Source: Acidovorax sp. NB1 (GTDB taxonomy: Bacteria; Pseudomonadota; Gammaproteobacteria; Burkholderiales; Burkholderiaceae_C). From it: a DNA stretch of 64,000 nucleotides. The notes below the pieces were generated by a model. The model was not told the origin of the DNA. It was given only the letters and a program-made list of their open reading frames with translations, and searched no databases. The stretch spans positions 310,001-374,000 of the forward strand of contig NZ_BJHU01000021.1 of assembly GCF_005405905.1 (NCBI RefSeq), in the 5' to 3' direction. The position numbers and the translations under genes were made by a program. Position 1 is the first letter of the stretch. Every line of letters begins with the position of its first letter. Below are positions 28,180 to 36,874 of this stretch, in pieces.

Positions 28180-28205
28180 TTGCATTCATAACAGTGGAGT
28201 TCAGT

Positions 28206-28892
28206 ATGGAGTTTGTTCAAAGTGCCGATTTCTGGATCGGCCTGGTGAAGATCGTCTGGATCAACATCATTCTTTCCGGCGACAACGCCGTGGTCATTGC
28301 CTTGGCGGCCCGCTCGCTTCCGCCGCACCAGCAGCGCAAGGCAGTTTTCTGGGGCTCGGGCGCGGCCGTCGTGCTGCGCATTGCGCTCACTGTTGTTGCA
28401 GCCAAATTGCTGCAACTGTCCTTCCTGCAGATTTTGGGCGGATGCCTGCTGCTGTGGATCGGCTTCCAGCTGCTCAGCAACGATGAAGAAGACGAAGGCG
28501 AATCGAAGACCTATGGCAGCCTGATGGCCGCTGTGCGCACGATCCTGATCGCCGACCTGGTGATGAGCCTGGACAACGTGATTGCCGTGGCTGCTGCGGC
28601 GCAAGGCAGCGTCTTGCTGCTGGTGCTGGGCCTGGCCATCAGCATCCCGCTGGTGATCTTCGGCAGCACGCTGATGATCAAGTTGATGGAACGCTTCCCC
28701 GTCATCGTGCTGCTGGGTGCAGCACTCATTGGATGGGTGGGCGGGGAAACCATCGCCAGCGACGCAGCGCTGCATGACTATGCCGTGGCACACCCTGCGC
28801 TGCACTACATCGCCGCAGCCTTGGGCGCAGCGCTGGTCGTGGGGGTCGGCAAGTTCTGGCCTTCCAGAGCAGCCCGCAACTCAGCGGCTTGA
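28206..28892 (+). CDS. TerC-family integral membrane protein (YjbE/YkoY type), probable Mn2+ exporter
   Basis: The 228-residue protein has about seven membrane helices and the TerC signatures: INIILSGDNAVVIALAARSLP in helix 1 and VMSLDNVIAVAAAAQG in helix 4, each with the conserved Asp-Asn pair thought to bind metal. The ATG at 28206 follows GTGGAG by 7 bases, so an upstream GTG at 28194 is discounted. Family members in several bacteria export manganese, some under metal-sensing leader RNAs. A structured leader is present upstream. Confidence 0.88.
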   Translation: MEFVQSADFWIGLVKIVWINIILSGDNAVVIALAARSLPPHQQRKAVFWGSGAAVVLRIALTVVAAKLLQLSFLQILGGCLLLWIGFQLLSNDEEDEGESKTYGSLMAAVRTILIADLVMSLDNVIAVAAAAQGSVLLLVLGLAISIPLVIFGSTLMIKLMERFPVIVLLGAALIGWVGGETIASDAALHDYAVAHPALHYIAAALGAALVVGVGKFWPSRAARNSAA

Positions 28893-29027
28893 GCGCGCAC
28901 TGGCCAGGCGCCGTCGGGACGGGAACCACGGCAGCCCTGGCGCCGCCGTAACGGCTCTTCAAGGGTTGTTGCGGCGCGTGGCGCAGCAGTGCTGACAGCG
29001 AAAGCGGGCCAGCACCGTCACCGGTTC

Positions 29028-30302
29028 TCAAGGGTGGCCAGGGGCCACAAAACGGCTTTCCCCCAAGAATCCCTGCGCGTCCAGCGCCCACAACAACACG
29101 TCATAACACGCCCCCATGTTGTGATAGTCCACCTTCCCCGCGTTGCTCTTCTCGCGGGTGGTGTTGTGGTTGTCGCGGTGCAGGATGCGAAACCACGCGC
29201 CGTGTTCGTGGTCCACAAAATGCGCCCAGCAATAGGCCCAGATGCGGTCGTACCACTGCCAGTAGCGTTCATCGCCCGTGCGCTGGGCCAGCACGGCAGC
29301 GGCGGCCATGCTTTCGGCCTGCACCCAGTGGTATTTGCCGTCGTCGCAGATGCTGCCGTCGGGCGCCATGCCGTAGTACAGGCCACCGTGTTCGGCGTCC
29401 CAGCCCCGCTCCACCGCAGCATCGAACAGGCGCTGCGCACAGGGCAGGTGCCAGTCGGCGGGCAGCAAGGCGTCGAGCTGCAGCAGCAGCTTGGCCCACT
29501 CGGTCTGGTGGCCGACTTGGTAGCCCCAGGGGCGGAAGATGTTGCTGCGATCGTGGCGGTTGTAGTCCCAGTCCACGGACCAGTCGGCATGGAAGTGCTC
29601 CCACACCCAACCTTCGGCAGCAGGGGCATGCGCTGGGTCCGACAGCGCGGCTTGCCGCTGGCAAATGCCTTGCGCGAGTTGTTCCGCACGCTCGATGTAG
29701 CGGCGGTCGCCCGTGGCGCGGAAGGCCGAGATCATGGCCTCGCAGGCGTGCATGTTGGCGTTCTGGCCCCGGTAGCCCGTCAGTTGCCAGGCGGGGCTGG
29801 CCTCGTCGGCATACAGGCCAGCGGCGGGTTGCCAAAAGTGCTGTTCAGCGGTGTCAAACGCTTCTGCCAGCCACGCGCGGGCTTCAGGCACACCGGCCTC
29901 AAAAGCGCGGGCATAGGCCAGCATCACAAAGGCCATGCCGTAGCAGTGGCGCGTGGCGTCTTGCACGGTGGCGCGGCCATCCTGCCAGTCGATCAGCCAC
30001 GCATAGCCGCCCGTGGCAGGGTCGAGAAACGCGGTGCGCAGAAACGTGAGCGCATGCCGCATGCCCGCCTGGTAACGCGCCTCACCCGTGGTGCGGTAGA
30101 GCATGGCGTGTGTGACCACAAAACGCGTGGCGCTGACGAGGTGGCGGGTGTGCGTGTTGTAGACCGTGCCATCGTCAAGAAAGAAGTGGTACTGCCCGCC
30201 GCCCGGGTCGGTGGCCACGGGGTCATAGAACGCCATGGTGTCCCGCAGATGCTGGCGCAAAAAGGCAACGGAGCGGAAGTCCGGAAGGGGCGGGATCGGC
30301 AT
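29028..30302 (-). CDS. AGE-family sugar epimerase/isomerase (probable mannose isomerase type)
   Basis: The 424-residue protein is an (alpha/alpha)6-barrel of the N-acylglucosamine 2-epimerase superfamily. Motifs are YGMAFVMLAYARAF, NANMHACEAMISAF, GWVWEHF, and KYHWVQAES, with catalytic histidines expected in the last two and in REKSNAGKVDYHNMGACYD. The start at 30302 (MPIPPLPDF) has AGGAG 9 bases upstream. It is 110 bases downstream of pgi on the same strand, so it probably converts mannose (or a related aldose) to fructose for the central pathway. The exact substrate cannot be read from sequence. Confidence 0.85.
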   Translation of the reverse strand: MPIPPLPDFRSVAFLRQHLRDTMAFYDPVATDPGGGQYHFFLDDGTVYNTHTRHLVSATRFVVTHAMLYRTTGEARYQAGMRHALTFLRTAFLDPATGGYAWLIDWQDGRATVQDATRHCYGMAFVMLAYARAFEAGVPEARAWLAEAFDTAEQHFWQPAAGLYADEASPAWQLTGYRGQNANMHACEAMISAFRATGDRRYIERAEQLAQGICQRQAALSDPAHAPAAEGWVWEHFHADWSVDWDYNRHDRSNIFRPWGYQVGHQTEWAKLLLQLDALLPADWHLPCAQRLFDAAVERGWDAEHGGLYYGMAPDGSICDDGKYHWVQAESMAAAAVLAQRTGDERYWQWYDRIWAYCWAHFVDHEHGAWFRILHRDNHNTTREKSNAGKVDYHNMGACYDVLLWALDAQGFLGESRFVAPGHP

Positions 30303-30412
30303 GGTAGGTGTCTCCTGATGCATTGGCTATCGGCCGGAAACCGTGCGGTTTCTGCCGATGGGGCGCGTGGTCTGCCGCCAGCGCTGCCCCAAGACGTGTG
30401 GTGTTCCGGCGA

Positions 30413-31975
30413 TCAGGTCGCGTCGCGCAAGAGGCCCAGCAGGCCTGCAGTGGAGCCATCCAGCCCCGCCACATCACCGCTCTCCAGCCGCGCCTCGATG
30501 TCCTTGGCCAGCACCTTGCCCAGCTCCACGCCCCACTGGTCAAAGCTGTTGATGCCCCACAGGCTGCCGCTCACAAACACGCGGTGCTCCTGCAGCGCAA
30601 TCAGCGCACCCAGCGACGTGGGGGTGAGCGAATCGAGCAGCATCAGCGTGCTGGGGCGGTTGCCGGGGAAGTGCCGGTGGCCGTCGTCGCTGGCCTTGCC
30701 CACCATCAGCGCCTGGGTTTGCGCCAGCGCGTTGGCCAGCAGTTTTTGCTGGTGGCCCGGCAGCGGGTGCGAGGCCTTGCGCACGGCCACGATCTCCAGC
30801 GGCAGCACGTCGGCACCCTGGTGCAGCATCTGGAAGAACGCGTGCTGGCCGTTGGTGCCGGGCTCGCCCCACAGCACGGGCGACGTCACGCACGCCAGTG
30901 CACTGCCGTCTTGCGCCACGCGCTTGCCGTTGCTCTCCATCTCCAGCTGCTGCAGATAGGCCGAGTAGCGGCCCAGCGCCGCGTGGTACGGCGCGATGCA
31001 GCGGCTGGTAAAGCCGTGGAAATTGCGGTACCAGACATCGAGCAGGCCCAGGCGCACGGGCAGGTTCTGCGCGAGCGGCGCGGTGCGGAAATGCTCGTCC
31101 ATGGCATGGGCACCCGCGAGGAAGTCGCGGAAGCCCTGCGCACCAATCGCAATGGCAATCGGCAACCCAATGGCCGACCACAGCGAATAGCGGCCGCCCA
31201 CCCAGTCCCAGAAGCCGAACGTGGTGGTGATGCCGAGGGCCGCGGCAGCCTCGATGTTGGTGGTGAGCGCCGCGAAGTGGCGCGCCACATCGCGCCCGCC
31301 CTGGGCAGCAAACCACGCGAGGGCCGAGCGCGCATTGGTCATGGTCTCGGCGGTGGTGAAGGTCTTGGACGCGACCAGAAACAGCGTGCTCTCGGGCCGC
31401 AGGCCCTTGAGCACATGGTGCAGCTCGTGCCCGTCCACGTTGGAGACAAAGTGAAAGCGCTTGCCAGGAATGCGGAACTCTTCCAGCGCGCGCACCGCCA
31501 TGTGCGGCCCCAGGTCCGACCCGCCGATGCCGATGTTCACCACATCGGTGATGGCGGCATCACTGCGCACCTGCTCGGCGTAGTGCAGCATCGCATCGAG
31601 CGTGTGGTGCACGTCGGCCAGGCGCTGCGCGGTTTCGGGCACATCGCCGGGCAGGGCCACGCCCGCAGGGCGGCGCAGCAGCGTGTGCAGCACGGCGCGG
31701 TTTTCGGTGGCGTTGATGGCCTCGCCTGCCAACATCGCATCCCGGTGCTGCGCCACCCCGCAGGCGCGGGCCAGGTCCAGCAGCAGGGCTTCGGTCTCGC
31801 GGCTCCAGAGGTTCTTGGAGAGGTCGGCAAACACGTGGGGCGCCTGCTGGCTGAAATGCGCAAAACGCTGGGCGTCCTGCGCAAAGGCCTGGCGCATGTC
31901 CAGGCTGCGGCCCTGGGCGTCAAAGTGGGCCGCCAGCAGGGGCCAAGAAGCAGTCTGGTCGCAACGGGTGGGCAT
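30413..31975 (-). CDS. pgi: Glucose-6-phosphate isomerase
   Basis: The 520-residue cytosolic enzyme interconverts glucose-6-phosphate and fructose-6-phosphate. Both family signatures are present, GGRYSLWSAIGLPIAI and SFDQWGVELGK, along with NIGIGGSDLGPHM. It is divergent from zwf over 180 bp containing two HexR-like sites and a further palindrome. In an Entner-Doudoroff organism it mainly recycles or feeds hexose phosphate. Confidence 0.98.
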   Translation of the reverse strand: MPTRCDQTASWPLLAAHFDAQGRSLDMRQAFAQDAQRFAHFSQQAPHVFADLSKNLWSRETEALLLDLARACGVAQHRDAMLAGEAINATENRAVLHTLLRRPAGVALPGDVPETAQRLADVHHTLDAMLHYAEQVRSDAAITDVVNIGIGGSDLGPHMAVRALEEFRIPGKRFHFVSNVDGHELHHVLKGLRPESTLFLVASKTFTTAETMTNARSALAWFAAQGGRDVARHFAALTTNIEAAAALGITTTFGFWDWVGGRYSLWSAIGLPIAIAIGAQGFRDFLAGAHAMDEHFRTAPLAQNLPVRLGLLDVWYRNFHGFTSRCIAPYHAALGRYSAYLQQLEMESNGKRVAQDGSALACVTSPVLWGEPGTNGQHAFFQMLHQGADVLPLEIVAVRKASHPLPGHQQKLLANALAQTQALMVGKASDDGHRHFPGNRPSTLMLLDSLTPTSLGALIALQEHRVFVSGSLWGINSFDQWGVELGKVLAKDIEARLESGDVAGLDGSTAGLLGLLRDAT

Positions 31976-32012
31976 GAAGGTCAGTCGTCTGGGGTTGGAA
32001 ATGCGCCGGAAT

Positions 32013-32027
32013 GGTAACTTGATTACA
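32013..32027. promoter_or_regulatory. HexR-like site near pgi
   Basis: GGTAACTTGATTACA matches TGTAA-N5-TTACA in 9 of 10 defined positions and lies 38-52 bp upstream of the pgi start. Confidence 0.75.
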
Positions 32028-32044
32028 GAAATTCAATGAATTTC
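32028..32044. promoter_or_regulatory. Palindrome in the middle of the pgi-zwf region
   Basis: GAAATTC-AAT-GAATTTC is a perfect 7+3+7 inverted repeat directly beside the HexR-like site. It may be a second operator, or simply an AT-rich promoter part. Confidence 0.45.
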
Positions 32045-32100
32045 AAAGATTCTTTTGGGTTACAAGCAGCAGGAACATAGCAAAGAAGACTACAAATTTA

Positions 32101-32115
32101 TGTAACGTGATTACA
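32101..32115. promoter_or_regulatory. HexR-like site at the zwf promoter
   Basis: TGTAACGTGATTACA is a perfect TGTAA-N5-TTACA inverted repeat. It overlaps a TACAAT -10-like box (32112-32117), 41-55 bp before the zwf start. Confidence 0.85.
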
Positions 32116-32155
32116 ATTCCACGCAGCAAAACGAAACACCCACCACGGAGACACC

Positions 32156-33610
32156 ATGAGTTTTGACCTCGTCCTGTTCGGCGGCACCGGCGACCTTGCC
32201 TGGCGCAAGCTCATGCCTGCATTGTTTCAGGCATTCCGGCATGGCACGCTGCCCGAGGGCGGACGCATCATCGCCGTGGCGCGCGACGACCTGAGCGACG
32301 AACAATACCGCAGCCTGATCCAGTCGCGGTTCGACAGCGTGGAGCTGGCCAAGCGCCCGACGCCGGACGAGTTTGCGCGGTTTGCAGCCCTGCTGAACTA
32401 CCTGCGCATGGACCTGTCCAAAACCCAGGACTACGAGCGCCTGGCCGAAACGCTGAAGGCGCGCGGTGCAGATTCGGTGGTGATGTATGTGGCCACCGCG
32501 CCCAGCCTGTTCACCAACGTGTGCGAGCAGATCGCCGCCGTGGGCCTGAACGGCCCCACCACCCGCGTGGTGCTGGAAAAGCCCCTGGGCCACGACCTGC
32601 AGTCCAACCGCGCCATCAACGACACGCTGCGCCGCGTGCTGAAGGAAGAGCAGGTCTTCCGCATCGACCACTACCTGGGCAAGCCCTCGGTGCAGAACCT
32701 GTTTGCGCTGCGCTTTGGCAACGCGCTGTTCGAGCCCCTGTGGCGCCGCGAGACCATTGCCAACATCCAGATCACGATTGCCGAAGAGCTGGGTGTGGAG
32801 TCGCGCGGCGCGTTCTACGACCAGACCGGCGCGATGCGCGACATGGTGCAGAACCATGCGCTGCAGCTCCTGTGCGCGATTGGCATGGAGCCCCCCATCA
32901 ACTCCAGCGCCAACGCCATCCGCGACGAAAAGCTCAAGGTGCTGCAGTCGCTCAAGCCCTGGACGCTGGAGACCATCGGCCAGCATGTGATCCGTGGGCA
33001 GTATGCGGCGGGCAACCACCAGGGCCAGCCCGTGCCCGGCTACGCGCAAGAAAAAGGCGTGGCCCCCGGCAGCACCACCGAAACCTTTGTGGCGCTGCGC
33101 ACCGAAATCAGCAACTGGCGCTGGGCGGGTGTGCCGTTCTACATCCGCACGGGTAAGCGGCTGGCGGGGCGCGATGCGCACATCGTCATCAACTTCCGGC
33201 CCGTGCCCCACCCCATCTTCAAAACGCCTGCAGGTGCCGCCAACCGCCTGGTGATCAACCTGCAACCCAAGGACGGGCTGGAGCTGCACCTGATGGCGCA
33301 AGGCGCCGCCCAGCACCAAACCGAGCCAGCGCTCTCGCAAGTGCACCTGAACCTGGACTTTGACCAGCGCTTTGGCACCGAACGCGTGGGCGCCTACGAA
33401 CGCCTGCTGCTCGACGTGATTGCCGGCCGCCTGAACCTGTTCGTGCGCAGCGACGAGCAGGAAGAAGCCTGGCGCTGGGTAGAGCCCATCTTGCAATACT
33501 GGAAGAACGACCCGACAGGCCCCCGCCCCTACCCCGCCGGCAGCTGGGGCCCGCGTGCAGCCAGCGCGATGATTGCGCGCGACGGGTATTGCTGGAGCGA
33601 GGAGATGTGA
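32156..33610 (+). CDS. zwf: Glucose-6-phosphate dehydrogenase
   Basis: The 484-residue enzyme oxidises glucose-6-phosphate to 6-phosphogluconolactone with NAD(P)+, the entry to the Entner-Doudoroff and pentose phosphate routes. The N-terminal dinucleotide fold is VLFGGTGDLAWRKLMPALF, and the catalytic signature is RIDHYLGKPSVQNLFALRF. Length is normal. GGAG lies 7-10 bases before the ATG. It is divergent from pgi. Confidence 0.98.
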   Translation: MSFDLVLFGGTGDLAWRKLMPALFQAFRHGTLPEGGRIIAVARDDLSDEQYRSLIQSRFDSVELAKRPTPDEFARFAALLNYLRMDLSKTQDYERLAETLKARGADSVVMYVATAPSLFTNVCEQIAAVGLNGPTTRVVLEKPLGHDLQSNRAINDTLRRVLKEEQVFRIDHYLGKPSVQNLFALRFGNALFEPLWRRETIANIQITIAEELGVESRGAFYDQTGAMRDMVQNHALQLLCAIGMEPPINSSANAIRDEKLKVLQSLKPWTLETIGQHVIRGQYAAGNHQGQPVPGYAQEKGVAPGSTTETFVALRTEISNWRWAGVPFYIRTGKRLAGRDAHIVINFRPVPHPIFKTPAGAANRLVINLQPKDGLELHLMAQGAAQHQTEPALSQVHLNLDFDQRFGTERVGAYERLLLDVIAGRLNLFVRSDEQEEAWRWVEPILQYWKNDPTGPRPYPAGSWGPRAASAMIARDGYCWSEEM

Positions 33611-33668
33611 TCGACAGGTGGTAGCCTTGAAAGCTCCGCCTGCCCCAGAATCAAACAGCGCCAATGGC

Positions 33669-34124
33669 ATGCTCACGAAACGAAAGCTAATACCCTTCAT
33701 CCTGAGCATTCCTTTGATCGGGGCGGTCGCCTTCTTCGGGCCATTGAGTCCTGAAGGTTGGAAGTCTGCGTGTGGATGCATGCCTGCAGACTGGGAGTTC
33801 GTGCGCATCCTGTCGATTGAAGCGGAAGGGTCATCTTTCCCGGCTTCTGTGGACCTCGACAAGCTGGACGCAGAAAGAGTTGCCTCTGGCTTCAGGCGCA
33901 AGATTCCCGTTGGCTCCAGCATGCAAGAAATCAAGGAAACCAGCAGATTCATGGAATCTACCTGCGAAGAGGTGAATGCCCGCCTCTATCGCTGCGACTA
34001 CTGGCTTCAATTCAAACGCACCTCAGCACGAGGTTACTCAGTGTCGTTTCACCTCTCCGAGCGCCAGCAGCTAGTGTCGGTAGAAGCCAAGTCAACAACG
34101 AGAGAGAAAAAACAGGCGTTGTGA
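33669..34124 (+). CDS. Unknown small exported or membrane-anchored protein
   Basis: A 151-residue protein that starts with a basic residue group and one hydrophobic segment (LIPFILSIPLIGAVAFFGPL), either a signal peptide or an anchor. The mature part has four cysteines (ACGCMP near residue 35, STCEEV, RCDYW), suggesting disulfides outside the cytoplasm. No family is recognised. It is 58 bases after zwf, and stops 14 bases before the convergent VOC gene. Codon use is less GC-rich than the neighbours, so it may be acquired. Confidence 0.6.
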   Translation: MLTKRKLIPFILSIPLIGAVAFFGPLSPEGWKSACGCMPADWEFVRILSIEAEGSSFPASVDLDKLDAERVASGFRRKIPVGSSMQEIKETSRFMESTCEEVNARLYRCDYWLQFKRTSARGYSVSFHLSERQQLVSVEAKSTTREKKQAL

Positions 34125-34138
34125 TTCGCGCGGGAGGC

Positions 34139-34591
34139 TCAGTCGGTTCCAGCGGTCTTTCTATCGCGCCCCTCAACCAGCTCGATCGGCAACCCATCCG
34201 GATCGGCAAAAAACGTGAACAGAGCGCCAGTGAACGGGTCCACCCGCACCGGCTCCACAGCCACACCGTGCGCCACCAGGGCGGCCACGCTCGCCTCCAT
34301 GTCGGCCACGCGCAGGGCCAGGTGGCGCAGGCCGCAGGCCTCAGGGTAGGACGGGCGTGCGGGCGGGCGGGGGAAGGAAAACAGCTCCACCTGCGTGCCA
34401 TCGGGCAGTTGCAGGTCGAGCTTGTGCGACTGCCGCTCGGCGCGGTAGTGCTCGTGTACCACCTGCAGGCCCAGCACCTCGGTGTAGAAGCGGCGCGAGC
34501 GGGCGTAGTCGCTGGCGATGATGGCCACGTGGTGCACGCCGCTGGGCCGCAGCGCGGGCAGCGGCGCAGTGGCCGGGGTGCTGCCGCTCAT
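34139..34591 (-). CDS. VOC-family (glyoxalase I-like) protein
   Basis: The 150-residue protein has the two beta-alpha-beta-beta-beta units of the vicinal oxygen chelate fold: VHHVAIIASDYARSRRFYTEV with the first metal His, the Glu in TQVELFSF, LRHLALRVADMEASVAAL with the second His, and the last Glu in DGLPIELVE. It resembles the YaeR/SMU1112c-type subgroup. Its ATG overlaps the glk stop by 4 bases (34588-34591), so it is translationally coupled to glk. Substrate unknown; methylglyoxal detoxification would suit a sugar-uptake operon. Confidence 0.88.
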   Translation of the reverse strand: MSGSTPATAPLPALRPSGVHHVAIIASDYARSRRFYTEVLGLQVVHEHYRAERQSHKLDLQLPDGTQVELFSFPRPPARPSYPEACGLRHLALRVADMEASVAALVAHGVAVEPVRVDPFTGALFTFFADPDGLPIELVEGRDRKTAGTD

Positions 34592-35565
34592 GCGCCGGAG
34601 CCCGCAATGTCCAGCGCGCGCGAGGCACCGTGCAGCGCGGGCGTGGCGCCGGGGTCGATCACCCAGCAGGGGATGGAGGCCAGGTAGGACTGGAAGCGCC
34701 CCTTGGATTCAAACCGCGCGCGGAACGGCGACTGGTCGAACCAGGTGCCCAGGCGCGGCACCATGCCACCGCCGATGAAGACACCGCCGCGCGCGCCGAG
34801 CGTGAGCGCGAGGTTGCCCGCCACGCTGCCCAGAAAGCCGCAGAACAGCTCCAGCGCCTCCAGCGCCAGCGGGTCGTTGGCCTGCAATGCCAGCTCGGTC
34901 ACCTGCGCGGCCGAGCTGACTTCCTTGCCGCCGCGCTGGGCCAGCCGGCGCAGCGCGTGGTACAGGTCCACCAGCCCGGCGCCACACACAGCGCGTTCGG
35001 CCGACACATGGCCGTAGCGCTCTTGCAGGATGGCGAGCACATCGAATTCGCGCTGTGTCTGCGCGGCCAGCGTGACGTGGCCGCCCTCGCCCGACAGCGG
35101 CACGCCCAGGCTGGAGCCGGGTGGAAACACCAGGCCCGACACGCCCAGGCCCGTGCCTGGGCCCAGCAGCGCAATCGCGGCGCCCGGCACGGCCGCGCCG
35201 CCGCCCACGGGGCGCAGCTGCTCGGGCGTGAGCAGGGGCAGCGCCAGTGCGAGCGCGGTGAAGTCGTTGATGACCACCAGCCGCTCAAAACCAAACGCCT
35301 CGCGCACGGCGCGCTGCGAAAAGCTCCAGCTGTGGTTGGTCATGCGGATGGCGTCGCCCGTGACCGGGTTGGCAATGCCAAAAGCGGCCTCGCGCGGGGT
35401 GGGCACGCCCACCTCTTGCAGGTAAGCGGCCAGCGCGGCGTCCACCGTGGGGAACTGCGCACAGGGCAAGACCCGCGTGTCGTTGAGCGGGCCCGTGGGC
35501 GATGCCTGCCAGGCCAGGCGGATGTTGGTGCCGCCAATGTCGGCAAGAAGGCGCTGCGGGTGCAT
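34588..35565 (-). CDS. glk: Glucokinase, ROK-independent Glk type
   Basis: The 325-residue enzyme phosphorylates glucose with ATP. Motifs are LLADIGGTNIRLAW (phosphate 1), VINDFTALALALP with the catalytic Asp, GPGTGLGVSGLV (phosphate 2), and LSGEGGHVTLA. The start at 35565 is conserved; an upstream ATG at 35664 would add a low-complexity tail. It follows the ATP-binding subunit of the glucose transporter by 229 bases (with a repeat in between), so transport and phosphorylation are linked. Confidence 0.95.
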   Translation of the reverse strand: MHPQRLLADIGGTNIRLAWQASPTGPLNDTRVLPCAQFPTVDAALAAYLQEVGVPTPREAAFGIANPVTGDAIRMTNHSWSFSQRAVREAFGFERLVVINDFTALALALPLLTPEQLRPVGGGAAVPGAAIALLGPGTGLGVSGLVFPPGSSLGVPLSGEGGHVTLAAQTQREFDVLAILQERYGHVSAERAVCGAGLVDLYHALRRLAQRGGKEVSSAAQVTELALQANDPLALEALELFCGFLGSVAGNLALTLGARGGVFIGGGMVPRLGTWFDQSPFRARFESKGRFQSYLASIPCWVIDPGATPALHGASRALDIAGSGA

Positions 35566-35663
35566 AGATCGACGAAAAGAATCCCAAAGGGTCCGAAGAA
35601 GGGCCGGGCAGGCAGCATGCGCCACCCGCCCGGCAGCGGGAGAGCCAGCGGCTGCGGCCCTCA

Positions 35664-35730
35664 AATGCTACATAATTTATAGCTTAAAAGGCATACCAGT
35701 CGCGCGCAGAAGCCTGTTTTTACTTCAAAT
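35664..35730. repeat. ATAGCT-type intergenic repeat, copy 4
   Basis: TGCTACATAATTTATAGCTT, then AAAAGGCAT and AGTCGCGCGCAGAAGCC plus a T-rich tail; nearly the same arrangement as copy 1 at 9837. It lies between gtsD and glk. Confidence 0.75.
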
Positions 35731-35794
35731 CTTTGCCGCGACAAAGACCAAAGTCGGGTGGCGGCGCCAGCGCCGCAAGATCACACCGTTTCTC

Positions 35795-36862
35795 TCAGGC
35801 CACCAGCCGCTCTTCCGATTTCACATCGAACCAGTGGGCATGCGCAGGCGCCAGCGCCAGGCCCACATGCTCGCCGGGCTGCACGCGGGTCTGGGCGTCG
35901 GTGCGCAGCGTGACGCTGCCCGCAGCGGTGTCCACCATCACATAGGTGTCCGGGCCCGTGGGCTCGACCACGCTGACCCGGCCGCGCCAGGGGGCGGTCT
36001 CCTGCATCACCAGGTGCTCGGGGCGCACGCCCAGCAGCACCTCGTTGGCACTGGAGGGCGGCGGCGCCAGGTTCAACGCTGCGCCCTGGATGCCAAACTG
36101 CCCCCCGGTGACCGCGCCGCGCAGCAGGTTCATGGTGGGCGAGCCGATGAAGGTGGCCACGTAGGTGTTGGCCGGGCGGTTGTAGATCTCGTCGGGCGTG
36201 CCCAATTGCTGCACCACGCCGCCCTTCATCACGGCGATGCGCGAGCCCAGCGTCATGGCCTCGACCTGGTCGTGCGTAACGTACACGCTGGTGATGCCGC
36301 TGGCCTGGTGCAGGCGCTTGATCTCGGCGCGCATCTCCACGCGCAGCTTCGCGTCGAGGTTGGACAGAGGTTCGTCAAACAAAAACAGCTGCGGCTGGCG
36401 CGCGAGCGCCCGGCCCATGGCCACGCGCTGGCGCTGGCCGCCGGAGAGCTGGCTGGGGCGGCGGTCCAGCAGGTGGCTGATCTGCAGCATGGCTGCGACT
36501 TCGTCGATGCGCTTTTGGCGCTCGGCCTTGGGCATCTTGCGCATCTCCAGCGCAAAGCCGATGTTGTCGGCCACGCTCAACGTGGGATACAGCGCATAGC
36601 TCTGGAACACCATGGCGATGTCGCGGTCGCGCGGAGGCATGCCCACCACGTTCTTGCCGCCGATGCAGATCTCGCCCTCGGTGGGCTCGTCCAGCCCCGC
36701 AATGATGTTGAGCAGCGTGGACTTGCCGCAACCGGAGGGGCCGACCAGGATCAAAAATTCGCCCGGTGCCACGTGGATGTCCACCTTGCGCAGCACCTCC
36801 ACGCTTTTGTCGCCTTTGCCAAAGCGCTTGTTGATGCCTGCGATGTCGAGTGATGACGCCAT
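35795..36862 (-). CDS. gtsD: Sugar ABC transporter ATP-binding protein (UgpC/MalK/GtsD type)
   Basis: The 355-residue ATPase energises the glucose importer. Walker A is GPSGCGKST (about residue 41), the Q-loop is in MVFQSYALYP, the signature LSGGQRQRVAMGRALAR, Walker B LFLFDEPLSNLDA, and the switch His in YVTHDQ. The C-terminal TOBE-like domain (about 240-355) is typical of MalK-like subunits. It starts 12 bases after gtsC. Confidence 0.96.
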   Translation of the reverse strand: MASSLDIAGINKRFGKGDKSVEVLRKVDIHVAPGEFLILVGPSGCGKSTLLNIIAGLDEPTEGEICIGGKNVVGMPPRDRDIAMVFQSYALYPTLSVADNIGFALEMRKMPKAERQKRIDEVAAMLQISHLLDRRPSQLSGGQRQRVAMGRALARQPQLFLFDEPLSNLDAKLRVEMRAEIKRLHQASGITSVYVTHDQVEAMTLGSRIAVMKGGVVQQLGTPDEIYNRPANTYVATFIGSPTMNLLRGAVTGGQFGIQGAALNLAPPPSSANEVLLGVRPEHLVMQETAPWRGRVSVVEPTGPDTYVMVDTAAGSVTLRTDAQTRVQPGEHVGLALAPAHAHWFDVKSEERLVA

Positions 36863-36874
36863 GATTTCTAACCT

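Larger units (their letters stand above)
27897..28205. other. Gap between the acetyltransferase and terC genes
   Basis: These 309 bases hold a decayed fragment of an AGE-family gene (27949-28059) and a structured leader before terC (28083-28179); both are listed separately. No intact gene is present. Confidence 0.7.

Noticed and set aside
28040..28205. Canonical yybP-ykoY manganese riboswitch before terC
   Set aside because: The conserved GGGGAGUAG core and its partner sequences were not found; only a different set of pairings is visible.
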